Shown here: one piece after another, positions 53,007 through 61,453 of the stretch
How positions within the stretch are numbered: the stretch's first letter is position 1
How the letters are laid out: every line of letters begins with the position of its first letter
Assembly (NCBI RefSeq): GCF_019977735.1
Contig: NZ_AP025018.1
Location: forward strand, 9,862,580 to 9,926,579
Reading direction: 5' to 3'
DNA: 64,000 bases
Source of the DNA: Calothrix sp. PCC 7716
GTDB taxonomy: Bacteria > Cyanobacteriota > Cyanobacteriia > Cyanobacteriales > Nostocaceae
Translations under genes and position numbers: made by a program
Notes under the pieces: model-generated
Told to the model about the DNA's origin: nothing
The model's database searches: none
The model's input: only the letters and a program-made list of their open reading frames with translations

Positions 53007-56000
53007 ATGCCAATGCTAGAATATCCGCTTGATGAGTTTATTATAACCGTTCCTATCTGCTGGCAATCCACAACTCTAGCGGATGTATTGTCCATCTTTG
53101 AATCTGAAAATTCCGAACGGCTAGTTGTTGTCTCAGAACTTGGGGCGCCTACCGGAATTTTATATTTAGCAAGTTTGTTGCCGCAAGTGCTAGCCGTCAC
53201 ACAAGGACAGTCTGTCCAAAATTTGCAGCACCAAATTCTCACATTCAATCATACTATTAAATCGATACGAATAGTATCTATAGAAGCGACAATTCAAGAA
53301 TTTAGTCAAGTTTTATATTTACCAGGCGACAGTGATACATCTATAGTTGTAATAGATTCTTATGGAAAGTATGTGGGATTAGTTGACACGACTCGATTGC
53401 TTAAGCATTTGAACAAGTTAATAGTCAATAATAGTTCTAATAGTAGTAATAAAACGAAAAAGCAATCGTCAGCACGCGCAAGCAAGAAAAATCCTGCTCC
53501 CAAACCATCACAACCATCAAGTCTAGCGTTAAATAGTTCCTTAAAAGCAAGAGAAGAATCTCAAAAATATCAATCGTTAGTACAACTGCTCGAACGTTTA
53601 CCTTGGCCTTTAATGTTGCAAACGAGTGCTGGTGATATTGTGGCGCAAAACCCAGCATGGTGGCAGCAGTTAGGAGTATTAAAAGACCCAGATGGAGTAC
53701 GGCAAGAAGTCGAGACAATATTGTCAGATGGTATAAAACCACGTAATACGAGTCGTAACACACAATCAACTTCAAGTAAAAGACGTAGCAAAGTCAAAAA
53801 TAATCGTTGTGTCCTTGATAGTCAACTAGGAACTTGTACTTGTGTTGTTGAGGTGCAAAGTGGTCAAGAACGGGTGTGGCAGTTCGCAAAAATTCCCCTT
53901 GATAGTCCTGAAATTAAGGTATTGGAGGAATCAGTTTCAACGGAAACCGAAATTGTCGCAAATAGTATTAGACAAAGTTATGTAAACACCTCTCAAGATA
54001 TCCAGTTCTCAAACGCTTCAACTTATGAAGTTCGTTCCAGGCATTTTGTTTCATTACTTGATGGGCATCAATTAAATTCAATTGTTAGTTATGGTGGTGG
54101 ATTATGGTTAGTGCTAGCAACTGATGTTACCGAACAGCAGCAGTTGAGTAAAGAATTAGCGGCAAAAAACGCTGATTTAATTCAAATGAACCGTTTGAAA
54201 GACGAGTTTTTAGCGTGTATTAGTCATGAACTCAAAACTCCTTTAACCGCAGTTCTTGGGTTATCTCGACTTTTAATTGACCAACAATTAGGTGAATTAA
54301 ACGAACGGCAAGCACGTTACGCTGGACTTATTCATCAAAGCGGGCGCCATTTAATGAGTGTGGTTAATGATATTCTTGATTTGACCCGAATGGAAACCGG
54401 GCAAATGGAGTTATTATTAGGCTCTGTCAAAATTCAAACAGTATGTGACTTAGCTTTAGCAGAAAGCAAAACGATTCACGCATCGTCGAGCAAAGTACAA
54501 TCAGAAAAAAACCACGAATTTAATTTATTTATAGAACCAGGTTTAGACGAAATTATTGCTGATGAACAGCGGTTGCGGCAAATGCTTGTACACTTGCTCT
54601 CTAACGCTTTTAAATTTACCGAAGGTGGGGGCAAAATTGGTTTGCGTGTTAACTATTGGGAAGGTTGGGTTGCCTTCACTGTTTGGGACACAGGAATTGG
54701 TATACCTGAACACCAACAACATTTAATTTTTCAGAAATTTCAACAGTTAGAGAATCCATTAACCCGTCAGTATGAGGGTACGGGGTTAGGACTTGTATTA
54801 ACTCGGGCTTTAGCGAGACTTCATGGAGGTGATGTTAGCTTTTTATCACGAGAAGGTAAAGGTAGTCAGTTTACGCTTTTGCTTCCTCCGAGTCCTCCAA
54901 AAGCAGGTTTTACAGAAAACTCGCTCGACCCTCATGGGCGTAAAGAGCTTGCCACAGAAAAATTGCAAGATAAAATATACAGCTATCAGCAAGATATCAA
55001 CTTAAAACGTCAATCATTTTTTGATGCAGTACCGTCTACAAAAAATAATTTTGAGACAACAGGTAATGTTAGAGGGCGCCATGATTCCTCACAAAGATTA
55101 ATATTATTAGTTGAAGCAGTAGGTAGATATATAGAGGAGTTAACAGAACATTTAACTGGAATGGGGTATCGTGTCGCTATTGCTCGTTCTGGATGTGAAG
55201 CAGTCGAAAAAGCACGTAGGTTACAACCCAAAGCAATATTTCTCAACCCACTGCTACCACTATTATCAGGTTGGGATGTACTAACATTACTCAAATCAGA
55301 AGATGCAACACGTCACATTCCTGTAATTGTAACTGCGACAGCTGCCGAGAAAGAACAAGCTTTTGCAAATCGTGCGGATGGATTTTTACGTTTACCCGTA
55401 CAGCATCAAATGCTGGCGCCATTATTAGACAGTTTATCAGTTTCACCCGGAGTCAAAAAACAAACCGGAGAAAATATAGAGGTAATTCCTGCGAACGTTC
55501 CACTACGAATTTTGCGACTTGTAAATCCTGATATCGTTACTAACCAACCTTCACTGCCTGACCATCGTGTTATCGAAGTTGACGACCTCGAACAAGCGGA
55601 GTTGCTAGCAAGGGTTTGGCAATTCGATGTTATGCTCCTAGATGCTCCGATGGAAACAGCTAAAAAATATCTCGACACTATAAGTCAACACCCTCGTTTA
55701 GCAACTTTACCACTGGTAACATGTAACGTTGAAGCCGCTCAAGTTGCTTCTCAAATTTCGGGACTTTCAGTGTTTCCGTGTTTAACTCCCTTGAGTAACG
55801 ACGAAAATAATACTCTTAATGTCAACACGCTACTTTCGGTATTACAAATAGCCGCTGGAATATCTTGCCCACCTAGTATATTAGTAGTCGATTTTGCCAT
55901 ATTGCCAGATTTACCCGAAGCGCGCAATACACATTTACGTAATCATCGCATCGAAAAACATTTAGGAAATCTAAGTGATAACACTAATATAGCACGTGCT

Positions 56001-56366
56001 TCTGAATGGATGCAGGCATTAATTCAGTATTTACAAACAGGTGGCTTTAAAACAGCACCTTGTCGTTCATGGTCTGAATTATTACAGCAAATTCGCCATC
56101 GTAGTATTGACTTACTGGTGGTTTGTTTAGAAGAATCGGCGCCAGAAAAGCAAGTAATTTCTACACTCAAGACCTTAGAGAAATTACCTTTTAATTTACC
56201 ACCAATGTTAATACTTGACCGACGTGTAAACACTAACGAGAAGCAAGAAAATTTAATCTCGATAGTATCAACTCACACGTCACCAAAGTCAACCGCTAAA
56301 ACCTTACCTCGTTCTATTTCGATGGAAGATTTACTCCATGAAATTCATCAAATTTTAAAATCTTAG
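53007..56366 (+). CDS. CBS-domain hybrid sensor histidine kinase with degenerate receivers
   Basis: About 1119 residues from ATG 53007, preceded by GAGAG; an in-frame TTG at 52977 is the alternative. Order: two CBS motifs (~5-140), Ser/Lys-rich linker, PAS-like region (~190-370), HisKA with phospho-His in 'CISHELKTPL' (~410), HATPase with 'HLLSNAFKFTEGG', 'VWDTGIGIPE' and 'GTGLGLVLTRAL' (~520-635). Three receiver-like units follow; in the first, the phosphoacceptor Asp is replaced by Asn ('AIFLNPLLPLLSGWDVL'), and the other two are diverged. It is divergent from kaiABC, so a clock-input or -output role is suggested by position only. It lacks the KaiB-like domain of SasA. Confidence 0.82.
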   Translation: MPMLEYPLDEFIITVPICWQSTTLADVLSIFESENSERLVVVSELGAPTGILYLASLLPQVLAVTQGQSVQNLQHQILTFNHTIKSIRIVSIEATIQEFSQVLYLPGDSDTSIVVIDSYGKYVGLVDTTRLLKHLNKLIVNNSSNSSNKTKKQSSARASKKNPAPKPSQPSSLALNSSLKAREESQKYQSLVQLLERLPWPLMLQTSAGDIVAQNPAWWQQLGVLKDPDGVRQEVETILSDGIKPRNTSRNTQSTSSKRRSKVKNNRCVLDSQLGTCTCVVEVQSGQERVWQFAKIPLDSPEIKVLEESVSTETEIVANSIRQSYVNTSQDIQFSNASTYEVRSRHFVSLLDGHQLNSIVSYGGGLWLVLATDVTEQQQLSKELAAKNADLIQMNRLKDEFLACISHELKTPLTAVLGLSRLLIDQQLGELNERQARYAGLIHQSGRHLMSVVNDILDLTRMETGQMELLLGSVKIQTVCDLALAESKTIHASSSKVQSEKNHEFNLFIEPGLDEIIADEQRLRQMLVHLLSNAFKFTEGGGKIGLRVNYWEGWVAFTVWDTGIGIPEHQQHLIFQKFQQLENPLTRQYEGTGLGLVLTRALARLHGGDVSFLSREGKGSQFTLLLPPSPPKAGFTENSLDPHGRKELATEKLQDKIYSYQQDINLKRQSFFDAVPSTKNNFETTGNVRGRHDSSQRLILLVEAVGRYIEELTEHLTGMGYRVAIARSGCEAVEKARRLQPKAIFLNPLLPLLSGWDVLTLLKSEDATRHIPVIVTATAAEKEQAFANRADGFLRLPVQHQMLAPLLDSLSVSPGVKKQTGENIEVIPANVPLRILRLVNPDIVTNQPSLPDHRVIEVDDLEQAELLARVWQFDVMLLDAPMETAKKYLDTISQHPRLATLPLVTCNVEAAQVASQISGLSVFPCLTPLSNDENNTLNVNTLLSVLQIAAGISCPPSILVVDFAILPDLPEARNTHLRNHRIEKHLGNLSDNTNIARASEWMQALIQYLQTGGFKTAPCRSWSELLQQIRHRSIDLLVVCLEESAPEKQVISTLKTLEKLPFNLPPMLILDRRVNTNEKQENLISIVSTHTSPKSTAKTLPRSISMEDLLHEIHQILKS

Positions 56367-56370
56367 AAAC

Positions 56371-58131
56371 CTAGAAACCAGGTTTCTTTGCGACTCGTGC
56401 TAACCGATAGGCGCCGCTATCACCCAAAACCTTATAATCAGTTGGTTGTAACCCCATTTCTAAAAATTTTTTCGGTTGTGTTAAAACTAATACCGACGAA
56501 TAATTATTTTTTGCAGTTTTATTTAGTATATACTGGCTCGCAGCTTGATTCGTCCTAATGTAATTAACATGGCGTTGAGTGTAAAAAGCTACGGTAGGTT
56601 TTTTGAAGCCAACCATAATAAGTTCTTCTTGGGGTTGAATGTTTTGGACAGCAACAGCAGATAATTTACGTAAAGGTAGCTGTCGTTCACCATCTAGAAT
56701 AAATAATGCTGGTGTTAAAGCAAACACTAAAAATAAAGCGAATGCAATTAAATTAGTACCTATTAAAGTTACCCAGTATTTTCTCAACACTAAAAACGCT
56801 AACACTATTGCACAAACAAGCCAAATTATACCACTGACAACCGTAATATTTGATTGTTGTATAGTTTGAGCAATATTTGGTGCAGCAGGGTCATAACCAA
56901 GTAGTTTAGGAACATAGAACAAGGCAGCAGAACAAGCGGAGACAAAAATTATATTAACCCAAGCACTGAAGCGAAACCCAGGAGTCGGGGACTTGGTTAG
57001 AACATCAGCCCATAATATCCCCACAAGTATAGCGCAAGCAGGCATTAAAGGTAAAACGTAGCTAGGAAGTTTTGTAACAGCAATAGTAAAAAAGCCAAAT
57101 ACGCACAAAAACCACATGAACGCGAATAAGCTAAGTTGTTCAACTCTGGGTTTATGGCGCCAATTTTCTCGTTGCCAAAACTTTAAATTAAGCATCGCAC
57201 TCGGTAAATAAACGGAATATGGCGCAAAACCAAGCAACACTACAATAAAATAGAAAAACCAAGGCGCCTGATGTCCATTTACAACATCAGTAAAGCGTTC
57301 AACGTTATGATAGCCAAAAAATGAATCTATATAATCATTATTGCGCCAAGTTACAAGCATATACCAAGGCGCCGATAACCCAAAAATAATTAACAAACCC
57401 GGAATAAGACGTATTTCTCGCAGCACCTCAAAAAAATTACCAAGATAAAATAAAAAAGCCGCAATCACTAAACCTGGTAACACTATACCAATAGGCCCCT
57501 TAGTTAAAATGGCGCCTGCAACCAAAACATAAAAAGCAAAATACCAACCACTACTTGCTTCTCCTTCCTGCTGTTTCGCATAACCAAGAAAAAAGCAAAG
57601 TAAAGACGAAGCTATACAACCAGTAAGCAGCATATCAGAAACACCCGTTCTACCCCAAACGAGCATCGACGCATTAAAAGCCATCATTGCTGCTGCTAAA
57701 GAAGGAATAAACCAGCGACGAGTCGGCAATGTAACACCTTCTAACGCATCTCGCTTTAAAAAATACCATTGTAAAGTATAAAAAGATAAACCTATCGTTG
57801 CCATCGCCGCAACAGCGCTAGGAATACGCACAGCCCATTCATTTACACCTATAATTAAATATCCAATAGCTTGAAACCAGTAAACCAAAGCAGGCTTATC
57901 AAACCGTGTTTCATCATTAAAAAAAGGCGTTATCCAATCATTACGCACTATCATTTGCCGTGAAGCCTCAGCAAACAAAGGTTCAGTTTCATCAATCAAA
58001 CCGATACTACCCAAATGCCAAAAAAACGCCAATCCACAAACCAAGACCACCCACAACACAGAATAAGCCACAGCAAGGGCTGGACGTTTATTAATATATT
58101 GGTACCAATCATCTAATGCACGATTAATCAT
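56371..58131 (-). CDS. ArnT/PMT-type membrane glycosyltransferase
   Basis: A 586-residue GT-C enzyme with 11-13 hydrophobic segments. The first periplasmic loop has 'IDETEPLFAEASRQM', the Asp-Glu pair typical of ArnT-like enzymes that use polyprenyl-phosphate sugars, and 'DWITPFFNDETRFDKPALVYWFQA'. A ~90-residue soluble C-terminal domain follows ('EELIMVGFKKPTVAFYTQRHVNYI'). Probably decorates lipid A, glycolipid or protein at the membrane. The stop codon and last four residues are formed by the AGAAACCAGGTTTCT repeat; only 4 bp separate it from the convergent kinase gene. Confidence 0.85.
   Translation of the reverse strand: MINRALDDWYQYINKRPALAVAYSVLWVVLVCGLAFFWHLGSIGLIDETEPLFAEASRQMIVRNDWITPFFNDETRFDKPALVYWFQAIGYLIIGVNEWAVRIPSAVAAMATIGLSFYTLQWYFLKRDALEGVTLPTRRWFIPSLAAAMMAFNASMLVWGRTGVSDMLLTGCIASSLLCFFLGYAKQQEGEASSGWYFAFYVLVAGAILTKGPIGIVLPGLVIAAFLFYLGNFFEVLREIRLIPGLLIIFGLSAPWYMLVTWRNNDYIDSFFGYHNVERFTDVVNGHQAPWFFYFIVVLLGFAPYSVYLPSAMLNLKFWQRENWRHKPRVEQLSLFAFMWFLCVFGFFTIAVTKLPSYVLPLMPACAILVGILWADVLTKSPTPGFRFSAWVNIIFVSACSAALFYVPKLLGYDPAAPNIAQTIQQSNITVVSGIIWLVCAIVLAFLVLRKYWVTLIGTNLIAFALFLVFALTPALFILDGERQLPLRKLSAVAVQNIQPQEELIMVGFKKPTVAFYTQRHVNYIRTNQAASQYILNKTAKNNYSSVLVLTQPKKFLEMGLQPTDYKVLGDSGAYRLARVAKKPGF
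56373..56387. repeat. AGAAACC-A-GGTTTCT palindrome forming a gene end
   Basis: A 15-base palindrome of the same type as the core of 19128-19160. Here it encodes the last residues of the glycosyltransferase and supplies the hairpin between two convergent genes, so it probably terminates both. Confidence 0.65.
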
Positions 58132-58358
58132 TATTCTATATATTCAACAGTCAGGAGTTTATACTTAAATAAGTGAGTAGCAAGCCTTAGTAAACCTGAA
58201 TAGCTAACTGCTAATAGTCAATATTCACACTTTATAAGTCAATAGTCGCAGACTACATAATAATAGTTGCTGATTCACTAATTTAATAATTAGCTATATA
58301 GTGATAAATTGTTTATTATACAAGATATACTATATAAAAAATCACGGCAAACAATATT

Positions 58359-58565
58359 ATGATTACACTATTGCAAAGCCCTGTAAGCTCTGACCCTGAA
58401 GTCATGGGCGGCACACTAGTATTTAAAAATACAAGAGTTCCTGCTCAATCGCTTTTAGAATATTTGGACGATGGATTTTCGCTAGATGAGTTCTTAGAAA
58501 ATTTTCCATCAGTGAATCGCGCAGATGCAGTTAATTTTCTAAAACTAGCTCGTGAATATACTTAA
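58359..58565 (+). CDS. DUF433 antitoxin (intact)
   Basis: 68 residues: 'SSDPEVMGGTLVFKNTRVPAQSLLEYLDDGFSLDEFLENFPSVNRADAVNFL', a complete DUF433 protein of the antitoxin type. It precedes the DUF5615 gene by one base, forming a standard pair. It is the intact counterpart to the broken or orphan copies at 10339 and 43859. Confidence 0.88.
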   Translation: MITLLQSPVSSDPEVMGGTLVFKNTRVPAQSLLEYLDDGFSLDEFLENFPSVNRADAVNFLKLAREYT

Positions 58566-58566
58566 A

Positions 58567-58881
58567 ATGAAAATTATTCTAGATGAAAATTTGCCAAAAG
58601 CTTTAAAGCGTTACTTGTCAGCTTACGATGTAACAACCGTTCAGGAGCAAGGATGGGCAGGTGTCAAAAATGGTGAACTGATGGCGAGGATAGAAGGCTC
58701 GTATGATATTTTTATTACATCAGATAAAAACATAAAATATCAGCAAAACTTAACTGGAAGAACAATTGCGATTCTTGAGCTTCCTACAAATCGCTTAAAA
58801 GTCTTAGAAACTCTTATTGATAAAATTTTAGTAGAGGTTCAAAGCATATCACCAGGCGTATACGCACAAATCTTTGAGTAA
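58567..58881 (+). CDS. DUF5615 PIN-like toxin (intact)
   Basis: 104 residues from ATG 58567 ('MKIILDENLPKAL', the Asp-Glu start of the PIN-like fold), with 'YDIFITSDKNIKYQQNL' carrying the second acidic cluster. 'GRTIAILELPTNRLKVLE' follows. Such proteins are presumed RNases held by the DUF433 partner. The few codons upstream (58552) overlap DUF433 and are not needed. Confidence 0.87.
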   Translation: MKIILDENLPKALKRYLSAYDVTTVQEQGWAGVKNGELMARIEGSYDIFITSDKNIKYQQNLTGRTIAILELPTNRLKVLETLIDKILVEVQSISPGVYAQIFE

Positions 58882-58905
58882 ATTTGTTATGAGCAATAAT
58901 TTTAG

Positions 58906-58980
58906 GTTGGGTGGAGCAACAGCGCAACCCAACATAAATCTTGTTAATATAGGGCAGTTCGGGATGCCTACCCCACAAGA
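58906..58980. repeat. Two dispersed hairpin repeats
   Basis: A GTTGGGT/ACCCAAC hairpin (58906-58933) of the common 'GTTGGGTTGCGC' family, then a 'gggcagttcgggatgcctaccccacaag' sequence (58952-58980) of the GGGCA/TGCCC family. Both lie between convergent genes and may act as terminators. Confidence 0.6.
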
Positions 58981-58984
58981 GAAA

Positions 58985-60613
58985 TTAAATTAATTTAAAC
59001 TCATCAAACTTAATGACTTCGCTTTCTGGCTTACGGGTATCAAATCGGTAACTGCTTATTGTAGATGTTTCAGTATCAAAAATACTAAACACAGTAACTT
59101 CATTACTTGAAATATAAGGTATTTTGGCACCTTCTTCATTTAACATCGGCGCCAATGTAGGTATAACAGGTTCTAAACCGTTAGGGTCTCCCATTTCAAT
59201 ATAATCGTTGCTACCCATAGTAGGCACATTACCACGCTTACGGTTGCCAAAAGCGGCGCCATAAGAATTACCGACATTAGAAGTTTCAATAAAATGCATT
59301 CCCGACGCACTAGTAAAACGGTTCCACAAATGCGAATGTCCAAAAAATACAAGTTGCACTTTTGCTCCTTCAAGTAACGGTATTACATCACGCATTAAAT
59401 AATCTGCGTTTTTGGGATATTCATATCGCACATCTTTAATATTACCGTCGTCATCGTGTTCGATAATTTGTACTGGGTCAGTGTAAGCAGGAACAATATT
59501 ATCACCGAGTGTATGGGGTGGATGGTGCAGCATTACTACTTTATATTTAGCTTGTTGAAATTCCAAACTGTTTAATTCTGCTTCCAACCATTTATACTGT
59601 GTACTTCCTTTTGCTATCGGTTCATAAATAATTTGCCCATAACCCCAATTTTCTGGGTTTTCTAAATCATCTTTTGGTTCTCCATACTTACCTTTACGTC
59701 CATCTTCGGTTGATACAAACCGCCACATATTTGTAGCATACAGTACTACTAAGCGTATATCACCAAAGGTAGTAGCGTAATAAGTTTTGCCTCCTGTCTC
59801 ACTTTGGGGTAAAGTAAAAATTTCTTCGTATGTATCGGTGTTGAAGGAATTATCTTTTAAATATTCTTTTCCATATAACTTACGTGCGATATCACGAGGA
59901 ATAGTATCGTCAAATTCTTTGTTCAAACTGCCTTCACGTGCAAACCGTCCCATGAATTCATGATTTCCAATACAGGTAAACATGGGAGCATGTTGTATAA
60001 TTTGTCCACCCGTATAAGCTATTCTCGTTCCATCCCAGTCCATTACATAATTACCGCGTCCTTGTAAACAAGGGAAAAACGCATTACCTCTACTATCATC
60101 AAACCATTCGCTCGCACGGTCAGGAATGTTAACTAAATCACCTGCAAACCAAACTGCATCAACTTTTCCAATTGTTTCTGTAACTTTTTGTAAATTTGCT
60201 GCGACCATTGGCTTGATTTGATGGTCGGATGTAAGCAGAATTTTGAGGGGAGTATTAGGAACTGGGAGAGGCGCCAAGGTAAATATATCGCTGGTTACAC
60301 TGGTGCCGTTATTGGTACTTATAACGCGATAGTTTACTCGTACACCGGGAGTTAAATTAGTAATTTTGGCTTCGTGGCGCCAAATATCGCGGGAAACGGG
60401 TTGTTGGTATGTCGGGAAAGCAACTTGTGAGTCTTGGTCTTCGCGGGTACGAGTGAGTTTGGTTGTGGTGGCGCCTGTGCTTAGATTAAGATTGGCGCCG
60501 TAATATACTGTATGTTGTGAACCAGCAAACTCTGTAAACCAAACAACATGTATTCCTGTTGGAGTTGGAAGTTGTAAGAAAGGGTCGGTTAGTAGTTTTA
60601 AGGTAGATGACAT
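58985..60613 (-). CDS. Purple-acid-phosphatase-like metallophosphoesterase
   Basis: A 542-residue protein: an N-terminal fibronectin-III-like domain (~10-120), then a calcineurin-type metallophosphoesterase with 'LTSDHQ', 'VWFAGDLVN', 'CIGNHEF', 'VVMLHHPPHT' and 'VFFGHSHLW' in order (the five metal-binding blocks). No clear signal peptide is visible, so localisation is uncertain. It likely hydrolyses phosphate esters; substrate unknown. It lies upstream of and in the same direction as nothing else, a single gene. Confidence 0.85.
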   Translation of the reverse strand: MSSTLKLLTDPFLQLPTPTGIHVVWFTEFAGSQHTVYYGANLNLSTGATTTKLTRTREDQDSQVAFPTYQQPVSRDIWRHEAKITNLTPGVRVNYRVISTNNGTSVTSDIFTLAPLPVPNTPLKILLTSDHQIKPMVAANLQKVTETIGKVDAVWFAGDLVNIPDRASEWFDDSRGNAFFPCLQGRGNYVMDWDGTRIAYTGGQIIQHAPMFTCIGNHEFMGRFAREGSLNKEFDDTIPRDIARKLYGKEYLKDNSFNTDTYEEIFTLPQSETGGKTYYATTFGDIRLVVLYATNMWRFVSTEDGRKGKYGEPKDDLENPENWGYGQIIYEPIAKGSTQYKWLEAELNSLEFQQAKYKVVMLHHPPHTLGDNIVPAYTDPVQIIEHDDDGNIKDVRYEYPKNADYLMRDVIPLLEGAKVQLVFFGHSHLWNRFTSASGMHFIETSNVGNSYGAAFGNRKRGNVPTMGSNDYIEMGDPNGLEPVIPTLAPMLNEEGAKIPYISSNEVTVFSIFDTETSTISSYRFDTRKPESEVIKFDEFKLI

Positions 60614-60663
60614 ATATATAAGATAAGAGCAAATATTATCAGAAGCTAAATACCATCAATAGC

Positions 60664-61227
60664 TTACTCTAGCAACCAGCCAAATAAATCTGCTACTGTT
60701 AATTTAAATTCACTTGCAAAAGCTGGTACGGGTAATTGTTGTTGAGGTTCATCGAATAGTTGTACTGTTTCGCCTATGTAAACAAACACTGTTTGCTCGT
60801 CTGGATCAATCAGCCAACCCATCTGTTTACCATATTTTAGGCAGTGTAGAATATTTTTTGTTACTTTTGTTTGACTTTGTTCGGGGGATAATATTTCAAT
60901 AGTCCAATCTGGGGCATCAAGGAATACATTTGCAATTTTTCCATTTGCATCGCGGGGTATGCGCTCCCAGGTAAAAACAGATATATCAGGTACAATTGAA
61001 CGACCACTAAATGTACAACGTAGTTCAAGGAATGCTCTTGCAATATGTGGCGCCTTAACTACAGCATTAATAGCACTAGCACATTCACCCTGAATAGCAC
61101 TATGTTTTCCTTGTGCCATTGGCTTTTGAATAATTTTTCCATCAATGTACTCAGTAGCTGGTTTGGTTTCTGGTAGTTTCAGAAACTCTTCTAATGTCCA
61201 AGCTTTAGATGATGGTGTGCGTACCAT
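60664..61227 (-). CDS. Uma2-family (DUF820) PD-(D/E)XK nuclease-like protein
   Basis: A 187-residue protein of the large cyanobacterial Uma2 family: 'TEYIDGKIIQKPMAQGKHS', 'IVPDISVFTWERI' (the Asp), and 'WTIEILSPEQS..K' (the ExxSP block in place of ExK). The family is a restriction-endonuclease-like fold found in dozens of copies per genome; its role is unsettled (mobile or defence-associated). Complete in length. Confidence 0.88.
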   Translation of the reverse strand: MVRTPSSKAWTLEEFLKLPETKPATEYIDGKIIQKPMAQGKHSAIQGECASAINAVVKAPHIARAFLELRCTFSGRSIVPDISVFTWERIPRDANGKIANVFLDAPDWTIEILSPEQSQTKVTKNILHCLKYGKQMGWLIDPDEQTVFVYIGETVQLFDEPQQQLPVPAFASEFKLTVADLFGWLLE

Positions 61228-61453
61228 ACAACAATTCTAATATGTTTTGTATCTTGGTTATTGTATTATATTTTAAACGAGGGCTATTTTCGTGGTAAGA
61301 CAATGCAGTCTTTATTATCATGCAAGAAGTTTTGCGGAATACAAGCAATTATATTAAATTATATTTTAAATTCAAAGTATAAACCTATACTTAGTATTTA
61401 ATATTGTGTAAGCTATTATATTAGTTACACAAGTTAATTTGGAGCATTTTTTG

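Noticed and set aside
53007-56366. Assignment of the kinase as SasA or CikA
   Set aside because: No KaiB-like N-terminal domain (SasA) and no phytochrome-like GAF domain (CikA); instead CBS motifs are present.
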